Shown here piece by piece: positions 1-9,782 of a stretch of 64,000 nt of DNA. The position numbers were made by a program, and so were the translations under genes. The DNA lies in assembly GCF_003573695.1 (NCBI RefSeq), contig NC_039363.1, forward strand, positions 152,118,826 through 152,182,825, read 5' to 3'. The notes below the pieces were generated by a model. That model searched no databases. It had not been told where the DNA came from and worked only from the letters and a program-made list of their open reading frames with translations. The stretch comes from Papaver somniferum (taxonomy: Eukaryota; Streptophyta; Magnoliopsida; Ranunculales; Papaveraceae). The stretch's first letter is position 1. Each line of letters starts with the position of its first letter.

Positions 1-258
1 AAGAATTTTCCCGCCAAAACAAATTTTGAATTTAGAAAGAAGGTCGCCCCTTATCCAGTGGTCGCCCCTTATCCAAAAGCGAGAGTCCGAATAACACTTG
101 TCCTCCGGGTGCCAAAATCAACTTTTCGAGCCGAATTTTCTTAAAATATTTATTTCCAAAAAATACCTACAAATACATAAAATAACAAAATTAGTACAAA
201 ATCGAGTGCCAACAATACGGACATTGAGGACAAATTAGACACAAAAATGTGTCTATCA
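1..258 (-). repeat. R1 3' LTR, partial (U3 end)
   Basis: This matches 5477-5734 with one visible substitution and ends in ATCA at 258, the complement of the LTR start TGAT on the minus strand. The rest of this LTR lies left of the window. Confidence 0.9.
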
Positions 259-296
259 AATACCCCCAAACTTATTATTTGCTAGTCCTCGAGCAA
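259..296 (-). other. R1 terminal polypurine tract with adjacent hairpin
   Basis: On the minus strand GTTTGGGGGTATTT (259-271) abuts the 3' LTR, as expected for the plus-strand DNA primer. Eight bases further into the element, 279-296 form an inverted repeat (TTGCTAG / CGAGCAA, 6 of 7 paired) around loop AGGA (minus strand). The same pairing of tract and AGGA-loop hairpin occurs at three other places in R1 and R2. Confidence 0.7.
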
Positions 297-1550
297 AATT
301 TATTCTTGAAAAGTGACCGAGTTAATCTCGGGTGGGTTTATCAGAGGTGTACCCACAAAAACCAATACTCCAGACCCTAGCTATCTACGCAGAACCTTGG
401 AAAGCACTAAAGAACCTCCTTGGTTGGCATACAATTATTGACTCTAAGAGGAAGAACCCTGATGCGAAATTCCAATTACTGTACACGAGTTTGCACTCAA
501 GCATACTAAAATCCATATAAGTGACAGAGCTCTACTAAGATAGTTTCACGATGGACATCATACTCGGAGTCAGACTAATCACATGAAAAGATTAAGAAGA
601 TGGAAAAAGAAAAATGTAGATGGTTGAAAAGAGAACGGTGTTTCCCATATCTGTCTGAAGGCCTCTGCCAAGATGAACCTAACCTAAATGACTGAGATAC
701 CGGTCTGACTAATATTAACACACTGGCATATACAAGGGAACCAGTGGTCAATAACTTAAATCTAGATCAACAAACTGGCAAATACAAGGGAACCAGCAGT
801 TGACTACACATAACAATAACCATTTTTTTTTTTTAACTTAACGGCATGAATAGATCTTTTGGATCCAAGCGCATGCTTCTTGTCAACAGATTACACGATA
901 GTTCCCACGGGTCCTGCATTCCACGCTTGCTTAGGCGACGGAAACAGGGAGAACACACGCATATTGCTATCCAAGTGTTAATACTTATTCCGATTGGTCT
1001 AACTGGTCCGGTCTTTTTTCTTTTTTTTTTTTGGAAAAGGTAACTCAGTCACTCTATTTCACCCTAGCAAAGGTAACAACTTGAATCGTGTGCCCCACCA
1101 AATCACTTGAAACAAAAGAAAACTAAAAATAGAAAGTGAAAAGGACTCGACAAGATATGGCGAAACTATCATGTTATTTCTAACACCTGAGCTCTGTGCT
1201 TTTATGAATAGACTCTATAGATGTTTCCATCTAGTCAGATTGGTTCCTCAACTCCTAAAACAAAAATGTTTCCATCCACTTAGATTGGTTAGTGCTATCC
1301 TAAATACGCATAAATTTCTAGGCTCTGGAGTTTATTTATTGCAACTAAAAAGTTTCTCCCATACCCCCAAACTTAAATCTAACATTGTCCTCAATGTTCT
1401 AAAGATGAAACTAAAAGCATGAACAAGGAGAAACTGTTACCATTTGAAGCGAAAGAGTTAAGGAAAGATATTACCGTGTTGCATGAGATTGGGTTACCTC
1501 CCAAGAAGTGCTAAGTTTAAAGTCTTCAGCCAGACGTAGGAAAGGTTTAG
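297..1550 (-). other. R1 internal non-coding region, 3' part
   Basis: No gene is seen. The region has short poly-T runs and a second polypurine tract plus hairpin, listed separately at 1361-1398. Short ORFs here have no recognisable content. Confidence 0.6.
1361..1398 (-). other. R1 internal polypurine tract with perfect 7-bp hairpin
   Basis: The 12-bp core ATACCCCCAAAC (1361-1372, plus strand) is identical to that of the terminal tract. Eight bases on, AACATTG (1381-1387) and CAATGTT (1392-1398) pair perfectly around TCCT (AGGA on the element strand). It resembles a central polypurine tract. Confidence 0.65.
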
Positions 1551-2519
1551 TCAACTCGAACCGTATAACAGTAGCCGGAATAACTGTGGGTCTTTAAAAC
1601 CAAAAAGAGCTGACAAAAGGAAACTGCAGTGAACCAAGAAAATGTACAAGACTAGCATGCCCTTACCTAGTTTCCTGATAACTATCGCTAATTGCGGTTC
1701 AGGTTCAGGTTCTATGAAGGGGTCTAAATAAACTATTTTCCTCGGATGCATTTCCTCATAGGTAGGATCCAAATTATTAGGTCCTAGAGTTTGGAAAAAC
1801 TCAGATAAGAACCTGGAGTCACAAAATAACCTAAATAATTTAGGATCCTCTAAGTCAATTAGGTATGACTTACAAAGTTGACCACGGTCAGAGTAGTGGT
1901 CATTCTGAAGCAAATGTGTCGATTCTAATTTCCTAAAGTACTTAGGCTTAGTCTCAGAACTTAATAAGTGACACATTTGAAATCTATACGTTCCCACAAT
2001 TGGAAGAAAACTATTTGGTGGGAAAACAAAGTCAATCTGGGTATCATAGCCTGGGCAAACCACATCGACCAGAGGATGGGTTTCTAACGACTGAACCTTT
2101 TTCAGGACATCATTAGGTTCGGGAAAACGAGTATGAAGGTAATCTTGTAAAATTGTCGAGGCAGAGATATCAAGTCCTAAGTGAAGGGACTTTCTGAGAG
2201 TTAAAGGTAAGGCACTATGAAGGTGATAATCACCCCCAAACTTAGAGTTTTTAGTGTCTCTAGATAGACTAGTTACAATCTCCCTAATTTCTGGATCATT
2301 AGATTCTTGAAAATGGTCAATTGATTCTTCTAATTTATTATCAGGTAGTGCATCTTTACTCATCTCTACGAGTCTATGTTCTTCATTCAAGATTATTGTT
2401 TCTAAGTCGCTAGACTCTAAAACAGCATTTTCAGAATAAACCCGTTCCTCTAAACCACTATCGGCTTCGTAATCAAAAGGAAATACTACATCGTCTAAAA
2501 CGGTGGTATTCCTAATCAA
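1551..2519 (-). CDS. R1 ORF, 3' part: unknown protein with C-terminal hydrophobic segment
   Basis: This is a 322-codon minus-strand frame that I do not recognise. It is acidic near its start, has an EPEPEP run near residues 272-277, and has one strongly hydrophobic stretch at about residues 288-307 that could cross a membrane. No zinc knuckle, protease or polymerase motif is present. The upstream frame 2516-3313 runs into it, and reading both frames shows the acidic coding sequence continuing across 2516-2670 in this ORF's frame. The annotated ATG is therefore probably not the true start, and the two ORFs look like one gene split by a small indel near 2670. The position after the primer site is where gag would be expected, but the sequence does not look like gag. 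It could be a lineage-specific retrotransposon protein or a captured gene. Confidence 0.55.
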   Translation of the reverse strand: MIRNTTVLDDVVFPFDYEADSGLEERVYSENAVLESSDLETIILNEEHRLVEMSKDALPDNKLEESIDHFQESNDPEIREIVTSLSRDTKNSKFGGDYHLHSALPLTLRKSLHLGLDISASTILQDYLHTRFPEPNDVLKKVQSLETHPLVDVVCPGYDTQIDFVFPPNSFLPIVGTYRFQMCHLLSSETKPKYFRKLESTHLLQNDHYSDRGQLCKSYLIDLEDPKLFRLFCDSRFLSEFFQTLGPNNLDPTYEEMHPRKIVYLDPFIEPEPEPQLAIVIRKLGKGMLVLYIFLVHCSFLLSALFGFKDPQLFRLLLYGSS

Positions 2520-3313
2520 ATCCTCGTCCTCTTGAATAGGTGAATAATCATAAAAATTATTTGGATTTGAAGTAGAAATAATATAATCACTATAAAGCTC
2601 AATTGGATTACTAGATTCCTGATCACTATGCCTACATATTTCAGATTCTTCATCACTACTATCCTCATCATATAATAGTACGAAGATGATTGAACCTTAT
2701 CTAAATAAGTAGTGTTACCAATTATAACCTCGTTCTCTTGATTGTGTAAATAACTATCTTCATTCTCAAGGGTATTATTGGATACACTATATTGGCAATT
2801 CAAGTAATTTCGAGCAATTCTTTCGTTCGTCTCAGCTATCCGCTTGAGGTGGTCTTCTAAAGAAGGTTCACTCATTATTGTAGTTCTTTCGTCTATAATT
2901 ATACTATTCATATCAGCTAACTTACGCGTCGACTCAGCTAACTTACGTGTTGACTCTAGTAAAGAGGAATTATCAGAAGGATCATAAAAAGGACTACTTT
3001 TCAATAGTTTGATTGTATCCTCTAGAGACGAAGAACTAGTACTATAATCTTCTTGCTCGTAAGACTGATGCATGTGTGGATAGTAATTGGGCTCACCATG
3101 GTATGAACCATAACCTTGAAAAGGTTGGCGTTCCCAACTACTATTCCCACCATGGTCATAAAACTGATGATGTCCATATTCAAATTCAGGTCGATACTCA
3201 TTGTATTGGCTTCTATCATACCAGTTCGACATTCTTAATTGCAAGGGAATTCTACACAACCACAAACAAGGCCGACTCGACTCCACCAAAACAAACCTAA
3301 AGATTTCTAGCAA
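2516..3313 (-). CDS. R1 ORF, 5' part: Tyr/His/Ser-rich unknown protein
   Basis: This is a 265-codon frame. The likely start is the second methionine at the MSNWYDRSQYNEY segment, after which the protein is rich in Tyr, His and Ser for about 70 residues. A possible coiled stretch follows, with a repeated ESTRKLA motif and an ERIARN segment. Codons after about residue 210 become hydrophobic and unlike the rest, which marks a frame shift of 2 nt (an extra AT in a TATATA-like context near 2668-2676). Beyond that point the acidic coding signal passes into the frame of 1551-2519. There is no CCHC motif. Tyr/Gln-rich N-termini occur in some plant Ty3/gypsy gag proteins, but that is a loose resemblance. 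Confidence 0.5.
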   Translation of the reverse strand: MLEIFRFVLVESSRPCLWLCRIPLQLRMSNWYDRSQYNEYRPEFEYGHHQFYDHGGNSSWERQPFQGYGSYHGEPNYYPHMHQSYEQEDYSTSSSSLEDTIKLLKSSPFYDPSDNSSLLESTRKLAESTRKLADMNSIIIDERTTIMSEPSLEDHLKRIAETNERIARNYLNCQYSVSNNTLENEDSYLHNQENEVIIGNTTYLDKVQSSSYYYMMRIVVMKNLKYVGIVIRNLVIQLSFIVIILFLLQIQIIFMIIHLFKRTRI

Positions 3314-4270
3314 ACAAAAAGCATGATGGCTCCACTTAGATTGTTTCTAGACCAGCTTCTATCTTTCGAAAGGGAATTCGTTGCAATTTGAGCAAACCCC
3401 TCTGGAATCAATCCGAGTCAAAGTAAGTTGAATTGAGGCGAGGGAAGCTCAGTGGAGCTTTGATACCCAAGGCCTCACCGCTATCACAAGGCGGCGCAGT
3501 CACGCATTCAACTCACAGAAACCATCATGAACTTTGGAGTGTGCTTAAAGAGCAACCAATATTTTTCGAACGAGTTTCCTATTAAGCTCGTTACCCTATC
3601 GGTCTTGTTCTATTCCAAATTTTAAGGTTAGGTTCGCGTTAGGTTTCGTTTTCCTAAGGCGGGCAAGAAGGGAGCGGTGATGAAATCCGAACCCTTATCT
3701 TGTATTGGCCAGGCCTTGCCCTTTACTAGGAAAATAAAGACAGTCCGGTTCGTCCTCAAACAATTATCACCTTAAGGCAGACAGTAACCCGCTTGCAGGA
3801 GATTCGCGGGTGTTTCGATTGGACTTACCTCCCGTACCAGACGGCGATGAACCGTTGTCGTCGACTCGGGCCACGACTCCTATGCCGTGTACGAACCCGA
3901 GGGGCCGAGACGATATAGTAATCGTCGTCCTTCCCTGCACACAGTTTATAATATATTTTTTTTTTTAATAATAATACCCTTCCGTAGGGTTAAAAAAATA
4001 AAGTCCAATTGTCCAGAATAAAGTCCAAAATAAATTAAAAATAATAATTACAGTTTTCCTCACACACTCTAAAAAAAAATAAAAATTAAAAATTAAATCC
4101 TAAAATTGTCCTTTTTTCTTCTCTTTTCGCTTTTCGCTTTAAGCTTTTTCCTCTCCAAGTCCTTAGTGCTCCACTTCGAACCTGCAAAATAAAGAAAAAA
4201 AGAAACGTAAAAAGGAACAAACAATTCTAAAAAAAATAATAAACCTAAAAAAATAAATCTATATACAAGT
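3314..4270 (-). other. R1 leader between primer site and ORF
   Basis: No gene is recognised. It has short homopolymer runs (poly-A/T near 3955-3966 and 4070-4078). The ORF at 4093-4413 crosses the primer site into the LTR and is not credible. Confidence 0.5.
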
Positions 4271-4287
4271 CCGCGTCGGCGGCGCCA
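4271..4287 (-). other. R1 primer binding site
   Basis: The minus strand reads TGGCGCCGCCGACGCGG, three bases inside the LTR end. TGGCGCC-initiated primer sites are typical of plant Ty3/gypsy-related elements. R2 has a related site at 9754-9776. Confidence 0.75.
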
Positions 4288-4290
4288 TTT

Positions 4291-5734
4291 TGTTATTTTT
4301 GAAAGTGGTAGTAAAAGTTCGTTGCTCGGACTTGAATAGATTTTAAAACGAAAATATATGTACAAATTTGTCACAAGATGTTCGAGAGGTATTGGGACTA
4401 AGGACTTGGCCAATCTTCATGCATGTGGTATATTTTATTTATTCTTAACAATTACTTCTCAAAACATAAATATATGGACTCTTATTTTGCCAAAATAGAT
4501 TCTCAGATATTAGTTATAAATCGTAAGCATGGACATCAAACATTTAAGCAAGCATGCCGCATCAAATAAAATGATAACTAATTAATTAAAATCATTTTTC
4601 AATTTTTAATCAGTGCAAAAGTCATAAAAAGAATAAATTAAATTACCACAATGACGAAAATAGACTCCCTCCGTCGTCCCAATGTTGGGTTTAGCTCCTC
4701 ATATAATCATAATCTCAAAATGTTTTATTATTGCTCCAAAGTTGATTACAATTGAGTAAACAATGCAACAGAGAAATCGCAACAGCAGTTCCTGTTGCGA
4801 AGACGATGTTGGACTGTTACAGAGAAACAAAAGGTGACGAAAAATTAAATGCTGTGGTTACTTCTCTGTTGCAAAATATGATGAAGAAACTGTTGCGATG
4901 AATAAACGTTGCAGAGCAGTTGAAGAAACAGTTGCAAATGGATGAAGGAACCGTGGCCGATTCCTTGTTCTTCACGGGCAGCAGCAGCAGCAGCAACAGA
5001 GTTCTGAAAACTCTGATTTCTGCTCCTCTGGCCCTCCTTTCGACTCCCAACTCTCGACAGCCCTTCCCTGTGATAGTAGCAACCTATTTATACACCTAAG
5101 CCTCATTGAATCTCGCCATAACTCCTCAAAAATCTTCACAATGAAGAAAAATATTTTTGAGAATAATTTCTTATTTCTTCCTCTGTGTACGTTAATTGTC
5201 TTGGAAATCTTCATAAACTGATTTATACGCATCCTAGGAGAATATCTGGGCTTAACTACACAAACATGCAACATCTTTTACGTGATTTTCTTTCCAAAAA
5301 TGAGACGATATTCTTTTCTCTGTTTTGATTGGGAATTGATTTTATGGACAAATTTGATCGATCCCAACCACCATAATATCTTCATATACTCATATCACAT
5401 ATACCCATTAAGTCTAAGCTCTTTAATCTCGTTAAAACACCTTCAAATGTCGAATTGAAAATCTGCCAGTAAAGGAAAGAATTTTCCCGCCAAAACAAAT
5501 TTTGAATTTTGAAAGAAGGTCGCCCCTTATCCAGTGGTCGCCCCTTATCCAAAAGCGAGAGTCCGAATAACACTTGTCCTCCGGGTGCCAAAATCAACTT
5601 TTCGAGCCGAATTTTCTTAAAATATTTATTTCCAAAAAATACCTACAAATACATAAAATAACAAAATTAGTACAAAATCGAGTGCCAACAATACGGACAT
5701 TGAGGACAAATTAGACACAAAAATGTGTCTATCA
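4291..5734 (-). repeat. R1 5' LTR, complete, 1444 bp
   Basis: The segment starts TGTTATTTTT and ends GTCTATCA on the plus strand, so it is TG...CA on the element strand. Its end matches 1-258. Solo LTRs S1 and S2 share its right end and inner features, including a TATA box in a similar place. The bases that follow (CAATG, 5735-5739) are the probable target duplication. Confidence 0.85.
5085..5092 (-). promoter_or_regulatory. R1 LTR TATA box
   Basis: TATAAATA on the minus strand, inside the LTR. Related TATA motifs occur at similar positions in S1 (near 13594) and S2 (near 19912). Confidence 0.6.
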
Positions 5735-6834
5735 CAATGGCAGTGAAACAAACTAACAATGATCATGGGAAAGAAGCAAAAATCAGTGGCAATGAGGCAC
5801 AAAGGCAGTTAGCCTAAGGCAAGGGAGCAGCAATGAAACAAATGGTAACAGTGGAGGTAAAAGCTAAGGCTTTGAATCCACCCTTGTGACCTAGCCAGAT
5901 AGTGTAGTTCTAGGTTGAATTGAACATCCTATGCATACATCTAGAATGGGAGGAAAATCAGCTTGCTCACTGATATGCCCCTAGTATTGACTGTCTTTTG
6001 ACAGCACAGTCAATCACAGGCATACCAGAGCACTAATTTCTTCCCATTGCACAAGCAAAACAGGCACTAAGGCTTCTAACCTAACATTCCACTACCTAAC
6101 AGTCCACTAAAGCTTCATCTGAGCCTCAGCTAGTGAGACTTAGCTCATGACTAACATGCTAACACTAACATACATCATACAAGATAATTGAAACATGAAT
6201 TCAGAAATTAAACATAAACAAAACATGAACATTACACAGTGAATACCAAGAATAGAACATATACAGAACAGCAAAGTTCTGGACACTGGCTAGTCCAGCA
6301 TACCTTCACATCACACCCACAGTCCCCTTTTTATACCCAGACACCCAAATTAGGGTTTACAGAAAAATTCCCCCAAATCCCCAAATTGAACAGTGACAAA
6401 ATTAGGGTTTCTCACCTAATTCGACTAATTTAATCATACCCATGTTGCCACTGTTCTTCCTCATGCTCTCCCTAGCAGTAATTAGGGTTTTATCAAACAA
6501 ACCCTAAATGGACAGAAAAATTAGGGTTAGGGATTTTTCTTACCAAACCTGCGATTTGACGCTTCCCTCTTCAACCCATTCCTCTCCTCGTTCACCAGCT
6601 CCATTCCCATGCCTTCAATTGCTTTTCTAGCTTCACTAATTCGTCAACCATTCACCTAGGGTTTCGGCAGGGGAGAAATTTACGAATTAGGGGGCTATAA
6701 AGATGGGTAATATCTGTAGGAAGGTAGGGGTGATGATGGTGGAGGTGTGGTGGTGGTATAGGAGTTGGTGGCGGTGGCAGTGGAGTGGGTAGTGGTGATG
6801 ATGGAGAAGGTGGTGGTACGGGTTCTGCTGCAGA

Positions 6835-6871
<37 letters not shown>

Positions 6872-7650
6872 AGAGAAGAAGTCGATGGAGGAAGGAGGGG
6901 GCGTTTGGTTAGGGTATAGGTATAGGATACTAGTGTGTTGAGCAGGTGTAGAGGATTTTGATGGTTCGCGAAGCTGGACCGTAGGATTATAGGATGATAG
7001 AATGATCCAACGGCGCGATGGAAATGGATGAGGGGAGACCGTAGGATGACGAGATACATCAAAACTGACGGAGAAGATCGAGGTTAGGTGTTGTAGTGTT
7101 AAGCGGAAGTATCGAGATTTGATGCGCAGGCAAAGAAGCGACCTTAGAATCTAAGTGTGATCTAATCTGAAGGCTTGGAATTTAGGTACTATGGTGTTTT
7201 GCAGGGACTTCAGATTTTGATGAACGATGAATAAGCGACCATTGGATGATGAGATGGATCCGATCTAACGGCTGAGAATGGAGGCGGGTATGGATATAGA
7301 AAATGGGTTTGGGTAAGGGTTTTGGGCCTTGGGTATGCCAAGCCCATATCTTCTTTAAGAACAATTCTTCCTTCTTGAGCCCATTCCTAGCTTTCTGGAC
7401 GTGCGCTCCATTCTTTGCGGCTTCCTTGCGTAATTTCTTCCGGCTTTTCACCACTCTTCATCTCTTTTCCGCTCCGCAAGTCATCCAGACTTTATTTATT
7501 ACCTAAAAATGCAAAATTAAGTAAGAAAAATATTTATTCTTGAAAACAATGAAAATACAGAATATGGGATAAAATGTAGAATTACTGCACAAAAGATGAG
7601 TTAAATGCCAACAAAAAGGGATAAAATTATACAATATTTGGCACTCATCA
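5735..7650 (-). repeat. R2 3' LTR, interrupted by R1
   Basis: This aligns base for base with 10557-12447. I see roughly twenty substitutions, mostly in 6690-7270, plus a large length change in a G run. That is about 1% divergence and suggests a young insertion. The first base (5735) corresponds to 10557, which marks R1's insertion point. A TATA box (TATAAAA, minus strand) lies at 6329-6335. Confidence 0.87.
6837..6870. repeat. 34-base G homopolymer in R2 LTR
   Basis: There are 34 consecutive G in the left LTR, against 12 (11656-11667) at the same place in the right LTR. On the minus strand it reads as a proline run in an otherwise meaningless ORF. Confidence 0.9.
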
Positions 7651-7690
7651 AATACCCCCAAACCTGAATTTTACTTGTCCTCAAGTAAAA
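7651..7690 (-). other. R2 terminal polypurine tract with perfect 9-bp hairpin
   Basis: ATACCCCCAAAC lies at 7652-7663 next to the LTR end. Five bases on, TTTTACTTG (7669-7677) and CAAGTAAAA (7682-7690) pair perfectly around loop TCCT (AGGA on the element strand). Confidence 0.75.
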
Positions 7691-8298
7691 CAAAACTAAG
7701 GAAATCCTAACTATACCACTGTCGCTGGTCTCTCGAATGCATTTAGCGTATGCACTAAGCCTTTTAAACCACTAAGTGTCCCTAGTGGACGAGTGAAGTC
7801 TCGTGAAGGTTTGCTTAGAACGTACCTACAAAGTTCTAGGTCAAAATATAAGCTCAGATTCCATCAAATGTGACATGTGCAAGTCAGTTTAAGCTCACAG
7901 CAAAATGGAGATGTCAATCTAGCTATCAAAGGCACAATCCTAGCACTGATAACAACTAAAGACACGTGATAAGAGTGTAAAGTGTGTCTACACATGTTTC
8001 TAGAATGACCTGAAGTTATGACTACTAACCACCAAGAGATAGTTTTTAGGCTAAGAACCGAATTCTAAGCCAAGCTAGCTGTCCGGCTTTACGAGAATTG
8101 TGAATGTTCACCCAATGAGTTGGTGATATTTCAGTTTACCCGCGTTATATCGATGGTTGCACCCTCCTTGCTTATTACAAGACTATTTACAACAAAAAGA
8201 TGACTCTTATTTACATTGATTACTCTCTTTTATTTTTGGAACAAGAGAGAATATTGTTTTTAACATGACAAAACATGGAATAAATAAACACTTGATTG

Positions 8299-8335
<37 letters not shown>

Positions 8336-9753
8336 AATAACTTTTTTTACAACATAGTGACACTTTTGATACATGAACAAAAAGAAAAACATAATTACAT
8401 GACTCTTAGCAAGAGGTGGCCCTTATCGAATGCATCCGGTCAAATTCTATGGTTGTTTTTCTTAACGTATCCTCCAACTTCTATCCCAGCCAACCAAAGA
8501 ACAAGCTAGTCAAATCTCATTCAGTATTCTAAAGTGATTGGCAATCTAACTTCCTATCAAACACCTTGAAGATCGAGGCTATACATGTATCGGTAGATCG
8601 TGCGCGTGCAAATTTCTTATCACTATGTGAATTGTGCTAGAATCAGGGTGCCTAAATATCTAGACTAAGACTCCTAAAAATTACATATATGCACAAGAGT
8701 CACATTTCAAGGTAAATGAGCTCCATTTTTATGATTTTTTTTTTTTTTTTTTTTTTGAATTTTTCAATTTTTTCAAAAAGATGGAGTTTTGTTTTCAATT
8801 ATGACATATTATCGTGGTATCTACTCTATACCCCCAAACCTAAACTAAACATTGTCCTCAATGTTTAAAAATATGGAAAGAATTAAAATGCAACATATGG
8901 AAAGGGACATGCTGAGTAGAGTAAAAGGAGAGAGAATACCCGATTTCGGCGAAAGCAGAATTAAAACTCCGTTATCCAAGGCAAAACTCCAACATATTCG
9001 GAGTCACAATGGATGAGCACAAAATATATACAAAAGGAAATTTAACTAACACATTATCTACAAGAAAATTTGGTTTTTAATGGGATTGGACTTTTTGGGA
9101 AAAATTTGGTTTTGTCGGGAGATATTTGGAAACTTTTGGTTTCTCTCTTTTTTTTTTTTTTTTTAAAAAAAAAAAGAAAATAAAATTTGGTTTTTGAATG
9201 GGAGCAAGCCCACTGTTGGTTTTGTGTTTGCTTTGGCTCAGCTGGTTTGAAAACGTTTGGTGAAACTGAGTCCAAAATCTCGGCCTAGAATTTGGGTACT
9301 CGGCCCACTAACGAGTTAACCTAGCGTGATCGGTTACAAGCTCAGCTGGGTTTAAAAACCCAGAATACAAAATACCAGTCCAAATTAAACAAGCTCACAA
9401 AAATTAAATACAAGCCCACAAATTAAACAAACAAGCCCACAAAAATTAATTACAAACCCAACAGAAAATAAAAAGCCCAAAAATTGGCTTTAATATTACA
9501 AGCCCACAATTAAAAATTGGAAGCCCACAATTCGGGTTCTCTTAAATGGGTTACCTTTTAAGCACAGCCCAGCTGCTCTGATATTATTGCAAAAACCCAG
9601 TTGGGCTTTGGTTCTTTTCCTTGGTGGCGTCCCAGCAGAGGAAAAACTGGTTCAGAACAGCAGGTCCAACAGCAAATGAAGTGAAGCAGATGCAGATGCA
9701 AATGCTATGCAGTGAAATGCAAAAATAGCTAATAAAACTACTAGAGAAACAAA
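7691..9753 (-). other. R2 internal non-coding region
   Basis: No gene is seen on either strand. It contains long T runs (31 T at 8301-8331; also near 8736-8756 and 9151-9164) and a second polypurine/hairpin module at 8828-8867. Repeated phrases such as AAGCCCA occur near 9415-9540. Confidence 0.6.
8828..8867 (-). other. R2 internal polypurine tract with perfect 9-bp hairpin
   Basis: ATACCCCCAAAC (8828-8839) is followed six bases later by TAAACATTG (8846-8854) and CAATGTTTA (8859-8867), which pair perfectly around TCCT. It is the counterpart of R1's module at 1361-1398. Confidence 0.65.
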
Positions 9754-9776
9754 CCGAGTCCCCGGCAGCGGCGCCA
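9754..9776 (-). other. R2 primer binding site
   Basis: The minus strand reads TGGCGCCGCTGCCGGGGA and continues ACTCGG. It lies six bases inside the right LTR. This is a common plant Ty3/gypsy-type primer site. Confidence 0.8.
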
Positions 9777-9782
9777 AAAACT

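Larger units (their letters stand above)
1..5734 (-). mobile_element. R1, LTR retrotransposon without pol, cut by the window edge
   Basis: Bases 1-258 and 5477-5734 are the same sequence with one substitution seen, so they are the matching ends of two LTRs. A TGGCGCC-type primer binding site lies just inside the right LTR and a polypurine tract just inside the left one, which puts the element on the minus strand. The internal part (259-4290, about 4.0 kb) has one broken reading frame (1551-3313) and no protease, reverse transcriptase or integrase, so it needs proteins from another element. The near-identity of the visible LTR parts suggests recent insertion. It lies in the left LTR of R2: the base after its right end, 5735, corresponds to 10557 in R2's intact LTR. 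Confidence 0.88.

Noticed and set aside
4093..4413. Basic 106-codon minus ORF
   Set aside because: It spans the R1 LTR end and primer site and is low-complexity.
6239..6433. 64-codon ORF repeated identically at 11061-11255
   Set aside because: It is duplicated because it lies in both LTRs of R2, and it has no protein-like features.
6652..7062. Minus-strand ORF with a long proline run
   Set aside because: It is made by the G homopolymer in R2's LTR. The other LTR breaks the frame at the same place, so it is not a gene.
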